NCBI GenBank assembly: GCA_902763685.1
Contig: CACWTF010000002.1
Span: 1-64,000 of the forward strand
DNA: 64,000 bases
Direction: 5' to 3'
DNA from: a methanogenic archaeon
GTDB taxonomy: Archaea > Thermoplasmatota > Thermoplasmata > Methanomassiliicoccales > Methanomethylophilaceae
Shown here: one piece after another, positions 18,496 through 26,523 of the stretch
Layout: each line of letters opens with the position of its first letter
How positions within the stretch are numbered: the first letter of the stretch is position 1
Notes under the pieces: generated by a model
What the model was told of the DNA's origin: nothing
The model's database searches: none
Seen by the model: only the letters and a program-made list of their open reading frames with translations
Made by a program: the position numbers and the translations under genes

Positions 18496-19182
18496 GTGTC
18501 CGACCTTCACGACCGTTGGGTGGCAGAGCGCCGCAGGGAATACTATTATCGTCTGGCGAAGAAGCTGGACTACCGTTCCAGGGCATCCTTCAAGCTCATC
18601 CAGATCGACGAGCGCTTCGGGATCATGAAGGAGGGAGACTCCGTGGTCGACCTTGGTGCGTGTCCCGGCGGTTGGTCCCAGGTCGCGAAGGAATGCGTCG
18701 GGGAGTCCGGCCAGGTCATCGGTGTCGACCTCAGGTACATCCACCCTCTGGAGGGTGTGCAGTTCATCATCGGGGACATCACCGACGACAACACCATGAT
18801 CAGGCTCCTGGATATGGTCGGAGGTAAGGTGGATGTGGTCCTTTCCGATATGGCCCCCAACATCGCCGGGGCGTATTCCATGGATCATGCCAGGTCCATC
18901 GAGCTGTGCATGTATGCGGTGGACGTGTGCGACCGTATCCTCAAGAAGAAGGGAAAACTGGTCACCAAGGTCTTCCAGGGCGATCTCCTGGAAGGATATC
19001 TGAACGAGCTCAGGAAGAGGTTCGAGAAGGTAGTGGTCCATTCGCCCAAGGCCTCCCGTCCCACCTCGTCCGAGGTCTACGTCATCTCCACAGGTTTCCT
19101 GGGTGCCCACAACGTCACCCCCAAGAAGCTCGATACCGAGGAAGCGAAACCCGAGTTCTCGGCCAAGGGCGGAAACTTCTGA
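18496..19182 (+). CDS. rlmE: FtsJ/RrmJ-type rRNA 2'-O-ribose methyltransferase
   Basis: 228 residues with a GTG start. It is the RlmE/FtsJ fold that methylates a ribose of 23S rRNA using SAM. The SAM site VVDLGACPGGWSQ is at 50-62; the KDKE catalytic set is represented by the lysine in SRASFKLIQI (about 33), Asp in VLSDMAPN (about 118), Lys in LVTKVFQG and Glu in TSSEVYV. The GTG is at the beginning of a probably short leader (the spacer to purM has TAGGTTACTTACTTATCC). Its TGA is directly followed, with no base between, by the stop of the convergent helicase gene. Confidence 0.93.
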   Translation: MSDLHDRWVAERRREYYYRLAKKLDYRSRASFKLIQIDERFGIMKEGDSVVDLGACPGGWSQVAKECVGESGQVIGVDLRYIHPLEGVQFIIGDITDDNTMIRLLDMVGGKVDVVLSDMAPNIAGAYSMDHARSIELCMYAVDVCDRILKKKGKLVTKVFQGDLLEGYLNELRKRFEKVVVHSPKASRPTSSEVYVISTGFLGAHNVTPKKLDTEEAKPEFSAKGGNF

Positions 19183-21930
19183 TCAGTCCCAGAACTGTCT
19201 GGTACGGGCGTAGTTGATCTCCGATGCCATGATGTCGCGCAGCAGACTGTCCTCGTCGCTGTGCATCTTGCTGAGGATCCTCGCCGCCACCTCGGGTCCG
19301 ATACCCCTTCCCGCGAGTACGATGGCCGCCATGCCGCCGTAGGAATTCACGAGGTTGGCGTTCTTGATTATGCGCTTCTGGGTATTCTTTTCCGCCTGGG
19401 TGGGGCTGGGTTTGTTGACGAGCTGTATCGTGTCCCTCTCGTAATCCTTGAGGAGGGCGATCATGAACCCGTTACACTTCGGACATACGAACTTCTTCGG
19501 CACGTTCTTCACGCGTACCCTGTTCTGAGTCTTGCAGCGGATGCAGGATGCGTAGAGGACCTCGTCCTCCAGCCTCTTCTTCATGGCTGCCAGGATGGCA
19601 TGGTCGGCGCGGGCGGGCTGCATGAGCTCCTTGGTGGCGGTTATGCCTTCGAGACCTATCCTGGAGATGCCCCCGGATACGATGTTGATCTTCCTTTCGG
19701 ATATCAGTTTCAGAACCTTTTCAGTGTTCTCGATGTCCAGATCCTCGTCGAGCACCTTGTTCAGGGCATCGTTGTAGGCAGGGGTGTCCTTGTGGAGTTC
19801 GAACAGACGGTTGTAGTTGATGTACCTGCGGTCGGCCCCCTTCTCGATGATACCGAACTTCTTGGCCACGTTCATGAACCTCCACTTCAGATAGGAGGAG
19901 TTGAGGATGGTCAGTCTGCAGTACGCCTCGACAGTGCCAGGCTTCAGGGTTTTCAGTGTTTCCACGATGACGTCGCGGTCGATGTTGCGCGGTAGTTCTA
20001 TGATTATGCGATAAGCGTCGGTACTGATCCCGACGCTCTCCCCGATGCGGGCCATGAGCAGTGCCGAGATGATCTTCGAAAGGGTATCGTTCACCCTGCT
20101 CCCGAAGCAGCAGTTGATGATGGAGAGGCGGTCGCCGGTCTCGACGGTGATGGTGACGTCGGTGGGCATGATCCACTTCTCCTCCTGTTCGTCGAAGTAT
20201 TCGTTGACGGTCTTCACCGCCTGCTCGTCGGCGGGATATCTGTCGAACTCCCTCATGCGGCGGAGCCTTCCCACCTCCATGGCGACCTCGAAGGGCACGG
20301 GGATATCGGATCCGACCCATGCGGGTACGTTCCCTATGCATCTGGCCTCCTCCACCAGGAGCTCGTCCTCCCTCTGTTCGACGATTCTCCAGGTGCGGCC
20401 CTTGGCGATGAATAGTGCAGCTCCCTCCTCAGCTTCCAGGGTGGCCACGAAGTTCTCGTCCAGGGTACCGATGATCCCGCGGCTGGCTATGTCCCTGATG
20501 AGATAGGTCTTCTCGTCGGGGATCATGGAGATGTTGTTGTAGAAATAATCCATCCCTTTGCGGGAACGTTTGATCACACCGTCGTATTCCAGCAGCATCC
20601 TGATGGATTTCAGCTGTTCGATGGTATCATCGAAGTCCTTCCTCGAAAGGGTGCGGAAGGGGTGTGCCCTGCACACCATGGCATACGCGGAATCGGGTTC
20701 GAAACCGCCCGACATGGTCATCGCGACGAGCTGGTTCGCGAGAACCGACAGCGGGTTCTTCCTCCCGGCCGTGTATTCCATCTGCTTGTTCTCGCATCTC
20801 CTCGCCACGACCATGGCCTCCGCCAGTTCGTCGGGGCTGGTGGCCAGGATCTCCGAGCGTATCTTCCCGCCGATGCGGTGTCCCGCACGTCCGGCGCGCT
20901 GGGTCATGCGTGCCACCTGCCTGGGGGAGTTGTATTGGATGACCAGGTCGGCGCTTCCGATATCGATTCCGAGTTCCAGGGAGGACGTACAGATCAGTGC
21001 TTTCAATTCCTGGTTCTTGAAACGGTCCTCGGTCTCCATCCTTATCTCCTTGGAGAGCGAACCGTGGTGCACCTCGATGAGGAACTTCTCGTCCCACATG
21101 TGGTAGCGGGAGCCCATCCATTCCGCGGTCTCCCTGGTGTTGACGAAGAATAATGCGGAGGTGACGCTCTCGATCAGTTCCCTGGCGCGGAGCATGACCG
21201 ACAGCACCTCACCGTCGCTCTGGAGTTTATCCTTCAGGGCATCGTCGTCCCTTCCTTTGGTGGGGCATTCGACCTTGATGGAGAATTCCCTGAACGAATC
21301 GTGCTTGCAGAGGTGCACCGTCCTGCCGGCACCTGCCAGGAATTCGATGACCTCCTTGAGGTTGCCGACGGTGGCGGAAAGGCCGATCCTCTGGTATTCG
21401 CCGGCGAAGAGAGTGAGCCTCTCCAGTGCGACGGAGAGCTGTGCTCCCCTCTCGTTGCCGGCCAGCTCGTGGATCTCGTCGATGACCACCCACCTGATGT
21501 GCTTCAGATGGTTCCTGAGGGTCTTCCCGGTGAACAGCACCTGGAGGGTCTCGGGGGTAGTGATGAGGATCTCCGGCGGGGCCTTGGACTGCCTCTGCCT
21601 CTCGGACGGGGAGGTGTCCCCGTGCCTCACCCCGACGGTGACCCCGAGTTCCGCACCCAGGGATTCCATCCTCTTCAGCATGTCCCTGTTCAGTGCCCTC
21701 AGCGGGGTGATGTACAGGCACTGGAATCCCGGGACGGAGCCCTTCGCGAGCTCGTCGAAGATCGGGAGCATGGCGGATTCGGTCTTACCGATACCGGTCG
21801 GGGCGACGACGAGGACGTTCTCCTTCCGTATGATGCGGGGGATGGCGTCCTTCTGGGGGTCGGTGGGTTCGGTGATTCCCCTCTTTTTCAAAGCCTCGAC
21901 CAATCTGGGCGAGAGGAAATCGAAGGGCAT
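19183..21930 (-). CDS. Archaeal Lhr-family superfamily 2 helicase with C-terminal zinc ribbon
   Basis: 915 residues, the usual length of archaeal Lhr proteins. Helicase motifs: Q-motif TDPQKDAIPRI near 22, Walker A APTGIGKTES near 44, DEIHELAGNERGAQ near 160, LSATVGN near 190, and QRAGRAGHRIGG (motif VI) near 370. The DEAD-associated domain contains CCFGSRVNDTLSKI near 610. Near residue 785-825 CIRC and CPKC make a zinc ribbon, followed by an HhH-like GRGIGPEVAARILSKM close to the end. It probably belongs to the aLhr2-type group, linked to RNA or DNA structure remodelling; the precise assignment needs a tree. It differs clearly from the 1787-aa Lhr at 2800-8163 and is not a recent duplicate. 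Confidence 0.9.
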   Translation of the reverse strand: MPFDFLSPRLVEALKKRGITEPTDPQKDAIPRIIRKENVLVVAPTGIGKTESAMLPIFDELAKGSVPGFQCLYITPLRALNRDMLKRMESLGAELGVTVGVRHGDTSPSERQRQSKAPPEILITTPETLQVLFTGKTLRNHLKHIRWVVIDEIHELAGNERGAQLSVALERLTLFAGEYQRIGLSATVGNLKEVIEFLAGAGRTVHLCKHDSFREFSIKVECPTKGRDDDALKDKLQSDGEVLSVMLRARELIESVTSALFFVNTRETAEWMGSRYHMWDEKFLIEVHHGSLSKEIRMETEDRFKNQELKALICTSSLELGIDIGSADLVIQYNSPRQVARMTQRAGRAGHRIGGKIRSEILATSPDELAEAMVVARRCENKQMEYTAGRKNPLSVLANQLVAMTMSGGFEPDSAYAMVCRAHPFRTLSRKDFDDTIEQLKSIRMLLEYDGVIKRSRKGMDYFYNNISMIPDEKTYLIRDIASRGIIGTLDENFVATLEAEEGAALFIAKGRTWRIVEQREDELLVEEARCIGNVPAWVGSDIPVPFEVAMEVGRLRRMREFDRYPADEQAVKTVNEYFDEQEEKWIMPTDVTITVETGDRLSIINCCFGSRVNDTLSKIISALLMARIGESVGISTDAYRIIIELPRNIDRDVIVETLKTLKPGTVEAYCRLTILNSSYLKWRFMNVAKKFGIIEKGADRRYINYNRLFELHKDTPAYNDALNKVLDEDLDIENTEKVLKLISERKINIVSGGISRIGLEGITATKELMQPARADHAILAAMKKRLEDEVLYASCIRCKTQNRVRVKNVPKKFVCPKCNGFMIALLKDYERDTIQLVNKPSPTQAEKNTQKRIIKNANLVNSYGGMAAIVLAGRGIGPEVAARILSKMHSDEDSLLRDIMASEINYARTRQFWD

Positions 21931-21946
21931 GTGAATGAAAAGTCAT

Positions 21947-21972
21947 CCGGCGGGGAGAATGGGCCCCGCCGG
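21947..21972 (-). terminator. Stem-loop downstream of hdrD
   Basis: CCGGCGGGG and CCCCGCCGG make a perfect 9-bp stem with an 8-base loop, 11 bases past the hdrD stop in the direction of transcription and followed by GACTTTTCATTC on the reverse strand. Confidence 0.65.
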
Positions 21973-21983
21973 GGTTAGTGGTT

Positions 21984-23174
21984 TCACTCTGCTTTGGGTT
22001 CTTCCGCGGGAGCGGTGACCTGCAGGAGAATGTCGGAGACATCGACTACCTTGATCTTGGAGCCGATTGCCTGGGCACCCTGGGACAGGTTGGTTACGCA
22101 GAAGGGACAGCTGGTAACGAGGTACTCGGCACCAGTGGCCTCTGCCTCCCTGACCCTGTCGGATGCGATCCTGACTGCGAAGTTGTTGAACTGGCTCTTG
22201 TAGCCTCCTCCTGCTCCGCAGCACATGGAGTTGACCCTGTTCCTGGGCATCTCGATGAGTTCGAGTCCCTTGATGGCCTTCATGATGTTCCTGGGTGCAT
22301 CGTAGACTCCCATGTGCCTTCCGAGGTGGCAGGGGTCATGGTAGGTGACCTTGTGGTTGAAGGGCTGGAGGATTGCGAGCTTCTTCTCCTTGATGAGCTT
22401 CTCAGCGTACTGGGTGAAGTGGTAGCACTGCTGACCCATCTGTGCGTAGTACTTTCCGAAGTCGGTGGCGATGGTCTTGTAGCATCCGGAGCAGGCCATG
22501 ACGATGTCCTTGGCACCCATTCCGTCAGCTTTCTCGACCATGTGCTCGGCCGAATCGATGGTGAGTTTGTCGTTTCCGGTCCTGAGGAGAGGAGAGGTGC
22601 AGCACCATTCGTCCTCGCCGAGGATGTTCATCTTGACGCCTGCCCTTCCGAGTACACGGGCGGCGGTCTGGGGAACCTGTTGCTGCCTGAAGGATCCGGT
22701 GCATCCTGCGAAGAGGATCACGTCGGGCACTTCTGCCTTGGGGACCTCTGCGGGCCACCAGTCTCCGCGGTGCTTCTGGTTTCCGCCGTAGGGGTTGTGG
22801 TTCTTTGCGATTCCGACGGCCATTGCCTGGTGTGCGCTGAGGGGACCTACTCCTTCGTTGACCATCCAGGTCCTGATGGTCTCCCAGAGTTCGACGAGGG
22901 GGATGTGGGCGTGGCAGACTGCCTCGCAGTTTCCGCATCCGGTACATTTGTAGATGGCGTCGACGAAGTAGGGGCTGAGAGAAACCTCCCTCTTGAGGGG
23001 TTTGTCAAGGGGTCCCTGAACGTTGATCTGGTTCAGATAGTAGATTTTTCCCCTGGGGGTAACGGATTCCCAAGGGGTCTGGTTGTGTGCCTGGCAGACA
23101 GAGATGCAGTAACCGCACTGTACACAGGCAGTGAGCTCTTTCTCAATATGGGGGATTTTTGCCAATAGGTCCAT
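21984..23174 (-). CDS. hdrD: CoB-CoM heterodisulfide reductase subunit D
   Basis: 396 residues from the ATG at 23174, chosen over the GTG at 23192 because AAAAGGTGTT ends a few bases before it as an SD site. Two 4Fe-4S ferredoxin motifs are intact: CVQCGYCISVC (Cys17/20/23/27) and CTGCGNCEAVC (Cys77/80/83/87). Two CCG domains follow, with the signature Cys-Cys pairs in EDEWCCTS and SMCCGAGGGY and the closing CSGC and CPFC. The CCG clusters of Hdr reduce the heterodisulfide CoM-S-S-CoB at the end of methanogenesis. No hdrE cytochrome gene is adjacent; in Methanomassiliicoccales HdrD is thought to work with an Fpo-like membrane complex (published proposal). Highly expressed gene character is suggested by strong codon bias and its own leader and terminator hairpins. 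Confidence 0.93.
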   Translation of the reverse strand: MDLLAKIPHIEKELTACVQCGYCISVCQAHNQTPWESVTPRGKIYYLNQINVQGPLDKPLKREVSLSPYFVDAIYKCTGCGNCEAVCHAHIPLVELWETIRTWMVNEGVGPLSAHQAMAVGIAKNHNPYGGNQKHRGDWWPAEVPKAEVPDVILFAGCTGSFRQQQVPQTAARVLGRAGVKMNILGEDEWCCTSPLLRTGNDKLTIDSAEHMVEKADGMGAKDIVMACSGCYKTIATDFGKYYAQMGQQCYHFTQYAEKLIKEKKLAILQPFNHKVTYHDPCHLGRHMGVYDAPRNIMKAIKGLELIEMPRNRVNSMCCGAGGGYKSQFNNFAVRIASDRVREAEATGAEYLVTSCPFCVTNLSQGAQAIGSKIKVVDVSDILLQVTAPAEEPKAE

Positions 23175-23201
23175 TCTAACACCTTTTCCCACAAAAGCAG
23201 G

Positions 23202-23218
23202 GGGGATACGGAGTCCCC
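23202..23218 (-). promoter_or_regulatory. 5'-leader stem-loop of hdrD
   Basis: GGGGA (23202-23206) pairs with TCCCC (23214-23218) in the leader, 28-44 bases before the ATG. Upstream on the reverse strand a TTTTAATAG box (about 23256-23264) would place the transcript start near 23234, so the hairpin should be in the mRNA. Confidence 0.35.
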
Positions 23219-23347
23219 TCTTCTTTATAGATATAGGAGAACAAGTGACAGTCTATTAAAATCCTTTGCAGGTTTCGGTAATTGCTGGGTAGCCTAAAAC
23301 CCCGGTTTTCGCATCAATCCATCCAAAAACGTGGAATTGTAAAAGAA

Positions 23348-23424
23348 TGGTGGGCCCAGCCGGATTTGAACCGGCGGCCACCCGATTATGAGTCGGGCGC
23401 TCTACCTAGCTAAGCTATGAGCCC
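23348..23424 (-). tRNA. tRNA with CAT anticodon (Ile2 or elongator Met), CCA encoded
   Basis: Reverse-strand cloverleaf: acceptor GGGCTCA with TGGGCCC, anticodon stem CCCGA/TCGGG with loop CTCATAA, T-loop TTCAAAT, discriminator A and encoded CCA. The anticodon stem lacks the three G-C pairs pattern of initiators. The acceptor GGGCxC and body resemble archaeal tRNA-Ile(CAU), which is agmatidine-modified, more than elongator Met. A TATA-like box lies about 27 bases upstream (around 23449-23457). Confidence 0.85.
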
Positions 23425-23594
23425 TCGGCACACCTTAGGAACCCATCGGATAAAAACATTGTTTGCTCCGTCCCGGTCCCGGATCGATGCCTTCCGGCGA
23501 AGGATGAATGAATGTGCCAGACACGGATAACTGCGGATTTCGTACGCAATGTGTGAACAACGGAACGGGTGTGTTCGAGAAGCGAAATGAAAAG

Positions 23595-23670
23595 TGGCGC
23601 CGTCGCACGGGATCGAACCGTGGACCTTGTGATTAACAGTCACACGCTCTACCGACTGAGCTACAACGGC
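23595..23670 (-). tRNA. tRNA-Asn (anticodon GTT), CCA encoded
   Basis: Acceptor GCCGTTG pairs with CGACGGC, anticodon loop CTGTTAA in stem GTGA/TCAC, T-loop TTCGATC, discriminator G and encoded CCA. No intron. The TATA box AATTATAAATA (about 23693-23703) abuts the stop of the next upstream gene. The 170 bases between the two tRNAs hold no gene. Confidence 0.95.
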
Positions 23671-23703
23671 TTGATTCCAGCCATTATACGGCCGTATTTA
23701 TAA

Positions 23704-24012
23704 TTATTCGTCGGCGACCTCGTCGCGGATTTCGTTGATGCGGTTCACGAGTGCGTCGAGTCTGTCCGAGAGTTCTTTCATGAAAACATCGTATTTCTCG
23801 GTGACGACAGCCCCTTCCTGCGTGGCGGTGATGAGCCCGTCGCGTTCCAGGAGCCTGAGCGAATAACGGACCTTGTGCTTGGGGATACCAAGGATCTCAG
23901 ACAGTCTGATGATGCCGACCGGCTGGTTCTGCTTGGTTGCCTTGAGCATGAGGATGTGGCGTTTGATGAGCTCCATCTCGCCGTAAGTTCCCGAGAACAT
24001 TTCGCCGTCCAT
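23704..24012 (-). CDS. Winged-helix transcriptional regulator, 102 aa
   Basis: Small DNA-binding protein. Residues about 15-75 form a winged helix: recognition region IIRLSEILGIPKHKVRYSLRLLERDGLI followed by the wing TATQEGAVVT. The C-terminal 30 residues are a short acidic coiled-coil-like helix (ELSDRLDALVNRINEIRDEV) suited to dimerisation. There is no sensor domain. A TATA-like ATTATTAAC is about 30 bases upstream on the reverse strand, suggesting a leaderless mRNA. Target unknown. It is one of four small HTH genes within 5 kb. Confidence 0.8.
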   Translation of the reverse strand: MDGEMFSGTYGEMELIKRHILMLKATKQNQPVGIIRLSEILGIPKHKVRYSLRLLERDGLITATQEGAVVTEKYDVFMKELSDRLDALVNRINEIRDEVADE

Positions 24013-24111
24013 TGCGTAACGGATATCGCTGAAAGTTAATAATGCTACTCATTGACACGGTATCCTAAGAAGGAACAGAAGTAAAACTAAACGGTGATAA
24101 AAAAGGGTGAA

Positions 24112-24129
24112 AAATCCCCTAAGGGATTT
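24112..24129 (-). terminator. Intrinsic-type terminator of the 65-aa Cys-rich gene
   Basis: AAATCCC/GGGATTT, 7-bp stem with loop CTAA. On the reverse strand it is followed by TTCACCCTTTTTTATC, a T-rich tail, 20 bases past the gene's stop. Confidence 0.65.
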
Positions 24130-24148
24130 CAGTGACGGGGTAAGGCGT

Positions 24149-24346
24149 TTACCTGCCGTACCATTTCTGGATTCCCCATCTCCTGTAGTTCACGTAGAAT
24201 CCCTGAATGAAGGATCCACAGCAGTCCAGAGCTTTCTGCTCGGCAACGTCCTGCTCCTCTTTGGAGGGACCTTTTGCCTTGTAGGTCTTGTAGCAGTTGA
24301 GACACTGGAAGCAGGCGGTAAGGGGGGATTTCCTGTCGAATCTCAT
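24149..24346 (-). CDS. 65-aa cysteine-rich protein of unknown function
   Basis: Starts at ATG 24346 (a TTG directly before it is also in frame). Five cysteines: Cys12, Cys15 and Cys18 in ACFQCLNCYKTY and the pair Cys42-Cys43 in ALDCCGSF. Such spacing could hold zinc or a small iron-sulfur cluster. The C-terminal end is aromatic and basic (FYVNYRRWGIQKWYGR), suitable for nucleic acid or membrane-surface contact. No signal peptide. The gene stands alone with its own TATA box (TATAAAAC, reverse strand, about 24371-24378) and terminator, so it is likely a real expressed unit. Family not recognised. Confidence 0.65.
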   Translation of the reverse strand: MRFDRKSPLTACFQCLNCYKTYKAKGPSKEEQDVAEQKALDCCGSFIQGFYVNYRRWGIQKWYGR

Positions 24347-24550
24347 CAAGCTGGTTATTAGCTAAGGCCCTATAAAACGTTTGCATTCTCCGTGTCCGCC
24401 CAAAAGGCCGGAGACCCATCCAGAATCATGAAAAATTAACAGAGCTTAATACATTTGGATGGATTATCGGAGTTTTTTGCTGGCTATTTCATCCCTTTTT
24501 AAAACAATAATACTGTTAGGATTATATTGTCGTAAATCTATTAGGTTGGC

Positions 24551-25048
24551 ATGAACAGAATTAAGGTCATCAACGAGCCCTCTGAGTTAGTACCTATGCT
24601 CAGAGCGGTGGACACCCCTGTCAAGAGGGAAGTCCTGAAAGAGGTGACCCTCGAGTGGAAAACTGCTGATGAGATCGAAAAGAAATTCGGTCCCGAGGGT
24701 AGGGAGGCTACCATCTTCTTCGAGAAGATGAAGCTGGTCGAGACCCGTTGGTTCTCCACCAACGGAGGCTATCCCGAGAAGTCCTATCACACTTACTACA
24801 CCTCGTTCAACATCAACGCGCAGTGGCCCGTATACGAGATCAGCGATGTTCTCGCCGCCGCGATGATGAGTGAAGAGGAGTACGCGATCATAGAGGCCAA
24901 GATCCTCGAGCAGGTCGGATCCGGTAAGTTCTCCGGTGACGTCGCGGAAGCTCTGGGTCTTTCGTCCACGATGCTCAAGAGCCTTGTCCGCAGGTCCGTC
25001 AAGATGGATTACCGCGGACACAGGATCGAACCCATCAAAGATGAGTGA
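24551..25048 (+). CDS. ArsR-like winged-helix regulator
   Basis: 165 residues. N-terminal winged helix at about 20-75 (VKREVLKEVTLEWKTADEIEKKFG, then the wing with ETRWFSTNGGYPEKSYHTYY). A C-terminal helical half (MSEEEYAIIEAKILEQVG ... DVAEALGLSSTMLKSLVRRS) looks like a second HTH, so the protein may be a two-HTH regulator. It is followed after 9 bases by trm56 and probably heads a transcript with trm56 and the HD gene. The upstream 130-base AT-rich spacer contains the box TTTTTAAAACAATA. Ligand and targets unknown. Confidence 0.75.
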   Translation: MNRIKVINEPSELVPMLRAVDTPVKREVLKEVTLEWKTADEIEKKFGPEGREATIFFEKMKLVETRWFSTNGGYPEKSYHTYYTSFNINAQWPVYEISDVLAAAMMSEEEYAIIEAKILEQVGSGKFSGDVAEALGLSSTMLKSLVRRSVKMDYRGHRIEPIKDE

Positions 25049-25057
25049 TGAGTGACC

Positions 25058-25576
25058 ATGTCCGACATCTACATCATGAGGATAGGCCACCGTCCGGAGA
25101 GGGACAAGCGCGTCACCACCCATGTCGCACTCTCCTCCAGGGCATTGGGTGCCAAGGGCATCTACGTGGATACCGAGGACCCTGTCCTCGAAGGCAACAT
25201 CCAGAGCGTCGTCGAGCGTTTCGGCGGCGATTACACGATCAAGACAGGCGTTCCCTGGCAGGAAGCCATCAAGGACTTCAAGGGAAAGATCGTCCACCTG
25301 ACCATGTACGGTCAGAGGATGGACGAGGCACTCCCCAAGATTCCCAAGGACGAGGATATCATGATCATCGTCGGGGCGGAGAAGGTCCCGGCAGAGGTCT
25401 ATCAGACCGCGGATTTCAATGTCTCCGTGGGCAACCAGCCCCACTCGGAGATCGCGGCCCTGGCCATCTTCCTCTATTCCTACACAGGCGGCCAGCACCT
25501 CTACGAGGACCGCGACGGCCAGATGACCGTTATTCCCAACGAACGGGGGAAGACCGTTGTTAACAGGGATGACTGA
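25058..25576 (+). CDS. trm56: tRNA (cytidine(56)-2'-O)-methyltransferase Trm56
   Basis: 172 residues from ATG 25058; a GTG two codons earlier is also in frame. The archaeal-specific SPOUT enzyme Trm56 methylates the ribose of C56 in the T-loop of tRNAs. The signature IMRIGHRPERDKRVTTHVAL opens the protein, and the SPOUT cofactor knot is seen as IMIIVGAEKVPAEVY followed by ADFNVSVGNQPHSEIAALAIFL. Length agrees with the short, single-domain archaeal enzyme. It overlaps the HD-domain gene by 8 bases, and the ArsR-like gene precedes it, so the three are probably one transcript. Confidence 0.95.
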   Translation: MSDIYIMRIGHRPERDKRVTTHVALSSRALGAKGIYVDTEDPVLEGNIQSVVERFGGDYTIKTGVPWQEAIKDFKGKIVHLTMYGQRMDEALPKIPKDEDIMIIVGAEKVPAEVYQTADFNVSVGNQPHSEIAALAIFLYSYTGGQHLYEDRDGQMTVIPNERGKTVVNRDD

Positions 25577-26141
25577 CAGGATCCCGACCGATAAAGAATG
25601 CATTGATCTTCTGTGGGACGCCGGTTGCAAGAAACGTGTCGTGGTTCACTGTGCCACGGTGCGTGCCGTGGCAGAGGTCATCGCGGAGGGCATCCCCCAG
25701 GCCGACATGGATCTGGTCATTGCGGGAGCACTGCTGCACGATATCGGAAGGTCGAAGGACCATTCCATCATGCATGCCTACCTCGGCTCCAAGATCGCGG
25801 AGGACTACAAGCTCCCCCGGTCGATCGTGGAGATCATCCGCAAGCACACCGGTGCGGGTCTGGACGAGGAGGATGTCGAGGCCATGGGTCTCCCGCCCGG
25901 AGATTACATGCCGTCCACCATCGAGGAGAAGATCGTCGCGCATGCCGACAACATGGTCAGCGACAACCGCGTCGTGCCCCACCAGCATTCAGTGGACAAG
26001 CTGATGTCCAAGGGTGCGGAGAAGGGTGCGTTGCGCGTGGAGATGCTCCACCGCGAGCTGTCCGACCTCTTCGGCAGGGATCTGGATACTATCATACCGG
26101 AGATCGGGGAGTATCCCAAGCTCAAGCATGTCAAACCGTGA
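25569..26141 (+). CDS. HD-domain hydrolase, TIGR00295-like
   Basis: 190 residues from ATG 25569, which overlaps the end of trm56. The HD metal motif is complete: His in VVVHCATV near 27, the doublet in GALLHDIGRSKDHSIMH near 57-72, and Asp in IVAHADNMVSD near 126. It matches the archaeal HD family TIGR00295 in length and in the segment HAYLGSKIAEDYKLP. These are presumed metal-dependent phosphohydrolases; the substrate is not known, though the neighbour trm56 hints at nucleotide or tRNA metabolism. A stem-loop follows the stop. Confidence 0.85.
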   Translation: MTDRIPTDKECIDLLWDAGCKKRVVVHCATVRAVAEVIAEGIPQADMDLVIAGALLHDIGRSKDHSIMHAYLGSKIAEDYKLPRSIVEIIRKHTGAGLDEEDVEAMGLPPGDYMPSTIEEKIVAHADNMVSDNRVVPHQHSVDKLMSKGAEKGALRVEMLHRELSDLFGRDLDTIIPEIGEYPKLKHVKP

Positions 26142-26153
26142 GGCTTCTGCCTC
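26140..26153 (+). terminator. Stem-loop after the HD-domain gene
   Basis: GAGGC/GCCTC with loop TTCT starts at the stop codon and is followed by CATTCCTTAACTTTTTAG, ending in a T-run that also serves as the thioredoxin promoter region. Confidence 0.5.
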
Positions 26154-26204
26154 CATTCCTTAACTTTTTAGTATCGGTCAGCGATAATTACAGAGGTAAT
26201 CAAC

Positions 26205-26516
26205 ATGGTAACTGAACTCAACGAAGCACAGTTTAGCGAGTTTGTCAAACAGAGCGGAGTCGTCATGGTCGACTGCTGGGCCCCCTGGTGCGGACCCTGC
26301 AGGAGGATGGGCCCCGTCGTCGACGAGATCGCCAACGATCTCGCAGGCAAGGTCGCTGTCGCGAAGCTCAACACTGACGAGAACCAGAACGTCGCCATGC
26401 AGTTCGGCATCAACGCGATCCCCACCCTCCTCTTCTTCAAGGACGGAGTGCAGCAGGAATCCCTTGTCGGACTCAGGCCCAAGGAAGACATCATCGCCTA
26501 CATCAACAGTCTCTGA
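26205..26516 (+). CDS. trxA: Thioredoxin
   Basis: 103 residues, a classic single-domain thioredoxin. The redox site WCGPC (Cys29, Cys32) follows VMVDCWAPW, and the cis-proline loop INAIPTLLFFKDG is at about 68-80. It reduces disulfides of cytosolic proteins and is itself reduced by the reductase encoded eight bases downstream. An extra cysteine (Cys24) lies just before the active site. AGAGGTAATC 5 bases before the ATG is a good Shine-Dalgarno site, and a TTTTTAGTAT box is further upstream. Confidence 0.95.
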   Translation: MVTELNEAQFSEFVKQSGVVMVDCWAPWCGPCRRMGPVVDEIANDLAGKVAVAKLNTDENQNVAMQFGINAIPTLLFFKDGVQQESLVGLRPKEDIIAYINSL

Positions 26517-26523
26517 TGGTACC

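Noticed and set aside
23410-23643. 77-codon minus-strand frame across the tRNA(CAT) and tRNA-Asn region
   Set aside because: It covers parts of both tRNA genes and has no homology-like features.
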